Both the position numbers and the translations under genes were made by a program. Shown in pieces: positions 5,825 to 7,167 of a stretch of DNA of 7,167 bases (positions are counted from its first letter, which is position 1; each line of letters starts with the position of its first letter). The stretch is from a bacterium (GTDB lineage: Bacteria; B130-G9). The DNA lies in the NCBI GenBank assembly GCA_021160245.1, contig JAGHCW010000178.1, positions 1-7,167 of the forward strand, read 5' to 3'. Below the pieces are notes generated by a model, which made no database searches, was not told the origin of the DNA, and worked only from the letters and a program-made list of their open reading frames with translations.

Positions 5825-7167
5825 ATGTCGAGCAAGCGTCCATTTGACTTGGGGCTTTCATCAGCGACGGTTGTGGCGAGCATATCTCACCGCCTGTTTG
5901 TCACTGCCGACGGCGAGATCGTCGATGGCAATGCGATGCGCGGCGCGAGGGTGGTTATCGAGGATTCCCGTCAGTCGAGCTCGATTGAGGCGAGGCGCAA
6001 GGTTGCAGGGGGCCTGCCGGTGAAGCCGCTTGATGATCTCGAGGATGGCCCGGATACGCCTGCCGTGCGGTTTCGGCTGTGCCTTGACGGGGCAGAGTTC
6101 GAAGAGCCATATACAGGCTGGTTGGGCCGGCTCCTTGTGCTGGAAAACGGGCGAATACCGAGGCTCTATGCTGTCCCGCACAATCCGAAGTATGCGGGCT
6201 ACAGGGACGCTTTTGGCTGCGCTCTTACCTGGGCGAACGGCCTTTGCAGAGCGCACGGGAAATGCCGCAATACTTATGGGCAAACCCCATGCGAGGCGCC
6301 TCGGGGATTTAGGTGCGACGGAACGTTTGCGACCTGCAAGGACCGGGGGAACTTCGCCCCATGTCCGCTGAAGTTCGGCGAGGCGCCCTGTCTGGCAGAT
6401 CCCTCGGGTGAGCCATGCAGTTTTTCCGCTGGGACGTGCAGGGCAGTTGGTCGTGGAGATTACCCGAAATATGGCGAGTCGCTTTATTCGACATTCGGGC
6501 TGTGTAGAAACACGTGGTCAAGCTGCGTTGCTCGAAATTCTTTCCTTCCGCTTCGTCCAGAGCTACATGCTTACTGCCAACCGCGGCTGAAAGAGCCTTA
6601 TGAGCTCTCGCTAGCTTGTGTGAATGGCAATCTGTTTGTCTGGGTTGGTCAATCAGAGGATGTGATTCATCAGGATGATGACGACGGGGAGCAACTTTAC
6701 GAGATACCGGTCGTATGGCTGGCTACTTCCAATTCGATTGAGCTTCGTCGCGAGGAATCAGCGCGAAGAGTGGCGGGCGTTCCGTGCTCGGAAATTCTAG
6801 ATGAGATGCAGGGAACACCTGGCGCGACAGGCGCCTCAGTGGCAGACGTCAATTATTCAATCGGGATGGCGTCAACTGAGGCCCATGCCACTCATCGGCT
6901 TGCCTCCGTGCAGTGGGTTACGACGAATGACGAGAGTTGGTTAAGCCCGCCTGGGAGGATTGTCGTAAATCGATCGTTCGACGGTCAGAATTGGTCGGAG
7001 GACGGCGCTGTCTTCGCCGTTGACGATGTCGTTTTCACAGATGGTCCGGCGGGGAGCATTTGGCCGGCCACGTTTGAGCGTACCGAGTATCGAGCGCCTC
7101 GGGTTCTTATCGAGGGGCCTAATGGTCCGCTGCTCTATAGCCTCAAGGGGCGGGTGGGATACCACAC
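5825..7167 (+). CDS. Cys-array protein, putative tail-tip/hub component (partial, runs off right edge)
   Basis: The frame is open from the ATG at 5825 to the window edge (447 codons plus 2 bases) with no stop. GTGAGGT ends 7 bases upstream, and the gap to the previous stop is 2 bases. Residues 1-130 look beta-rich. Residues 132-251 hold 13 Cys (132, 141, 147, 156, 164, 171, 180, 189, 198, 205, 227, 234, 251). Two blocks end in a C-x6-C pair: RCDGTFATCKDRGN (163-176) and LCRNTWSSC (226-234), each with a Cys pair spaced x8 upstream (147/156 and 189/198). The phrase CD-x2-FATC-[KR]-DR is close to what I recall of the DUF2163/BR0599 tail proteins, and the x8 and x6 spacings recall the four-Cys Fe-S site of lambda gpL. 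Residues 255-320 are beta-rich with an Asp run. Residues 343-447 contain RSFDGQNWSEDG and APRVLIEGPNG, which might be a carbohydrate-binding jelly roll. The likely role is the tail tip next to the hub; the exact function is unproven. Confidence 0.9.
   Translation, partial: MSSKRPFDLGLSSATVVASISHRLFVTADGEIVDGNAMRGARVVIEDSRQSSSIEARRKVAGGLPVKPLDDLEDGPDTPAVRFRLCLDGAEFEEPYTGWLGRLLVLENGRIPRLYAVPHNPKYAGYRDAFGCALTWANGLCRAHGKCRNTYGQTPCEAPRGFRCDGTFATCKDRGNFAPCPLKFGEAPCLADPSGEPCSFSAGTCRAVGRGDYPKYGESLYSTFGLCRNTWSSCVARNSFLPLRPELHAYCQPRLKEPYELSLACVNGNLFVWVGQSEDVIHQDDDDGEQLYEIPVVWLATSNSIELRREESARRVAGVPCSEILDEMQGTPGATGASVADVNYSIGMASTEAHATHRLASVQWVTTNDESWLSPPGRIVVNRSFDGQNWSEDGAVFAVDDVVFTDGPAGSIWPATFERTEYRAPRVLIEGPNGPLLYSLKGRVGYH
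6218..6577 (+). other. Dense Cys array (residues 132-251 of the last protein)
   Basis: Thirteen Cys fall in 120 residues, with recurring steps of 7 or 9 residues (141-147 apart). Block 1 is C147-x8-C156-x7-C164-x6-C171 and block 2 is C189-x8-C198, then C227-x6-C234. The closing pairs align as C-[DR]-[GN]-T-[FW]-[AS]-[TS]-C, showing that the two blocks are related by duplication. Cys 180 and 205 fall outside this scheme. Confidence 0.75.

Noticed and set aside
5861-6371. Open frames on both strands (minus 5861-6283, plus 6030-6371)
   Set aside because: Both overlap the long edge-open frame from 5825 that contains the ordered Cys array. Their translations show no domain.

Overview
The window comes from a bacterial chromosome or a large contig. 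Two cell-wall genes on the minus strand (a SpoIID/LytB-family protein followed by murG) show a peptidoglycan-making bacterium. SpoIID-type proteins occur in spore formers but also in many non-sporulating phyla, so the phylum cannot be named from this sequence. By eye the base composition is moderate, a little above half GC, on both sides. There are no tRNA or rRNA genes, no CRISPR array, no insertion sequence and no integrase in view.

Layout. Positions 1-572 (minus) hold the first 190 residues of MurG, running off the left edge. Positions 575-1789 (minus) hold a secreted SpoIID/LytB-domain protein, with a two-base gap to murG and the murG ribosome-binding site inside its 3' end. Positions 1790-1841 form a very short divergent spacer. 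From 1842 to the right edge four plus-strand genes are packed head to tail with gaps of 3, 39 and 2 bases, as one likely operon: an unrecognised 237-residue basic protein (1842-2555), an unrecognised 317-residue, mostly disordered-looking protein with no Cys or Trp (2559-3512), a 756-residue protein with 27 Cys (3552-5822), and a protein of more than 447 residues with a dense Cys array (5825 to the edge). No gap longer than 52 bases lacks a gene.

Interpretation. The plus-strand operon is the interesting part. The N-terminal 200 residues of the 756-residue protein read like the hub proteins of phage tails and contractile injection systems (gp27/gpD/gp44 type). It carries two copies of a Cys motif with identical spacing. 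The next gene carries two further Cys blocks that resemble the Fe-S motif of tail-tip proteins (lambda gpL, and the DUF2163/BR0599 type found in gene transfer agents). My inference is that this is a divergent tail-tip or injection-device module with an expanded set of metal-binding motifs, placed directly beside housekeeping cell-wall genes. The coding calls and the repeated Cys motifs are seen directly; the tail assignment is from remembered family patterns and was not tested by a search.
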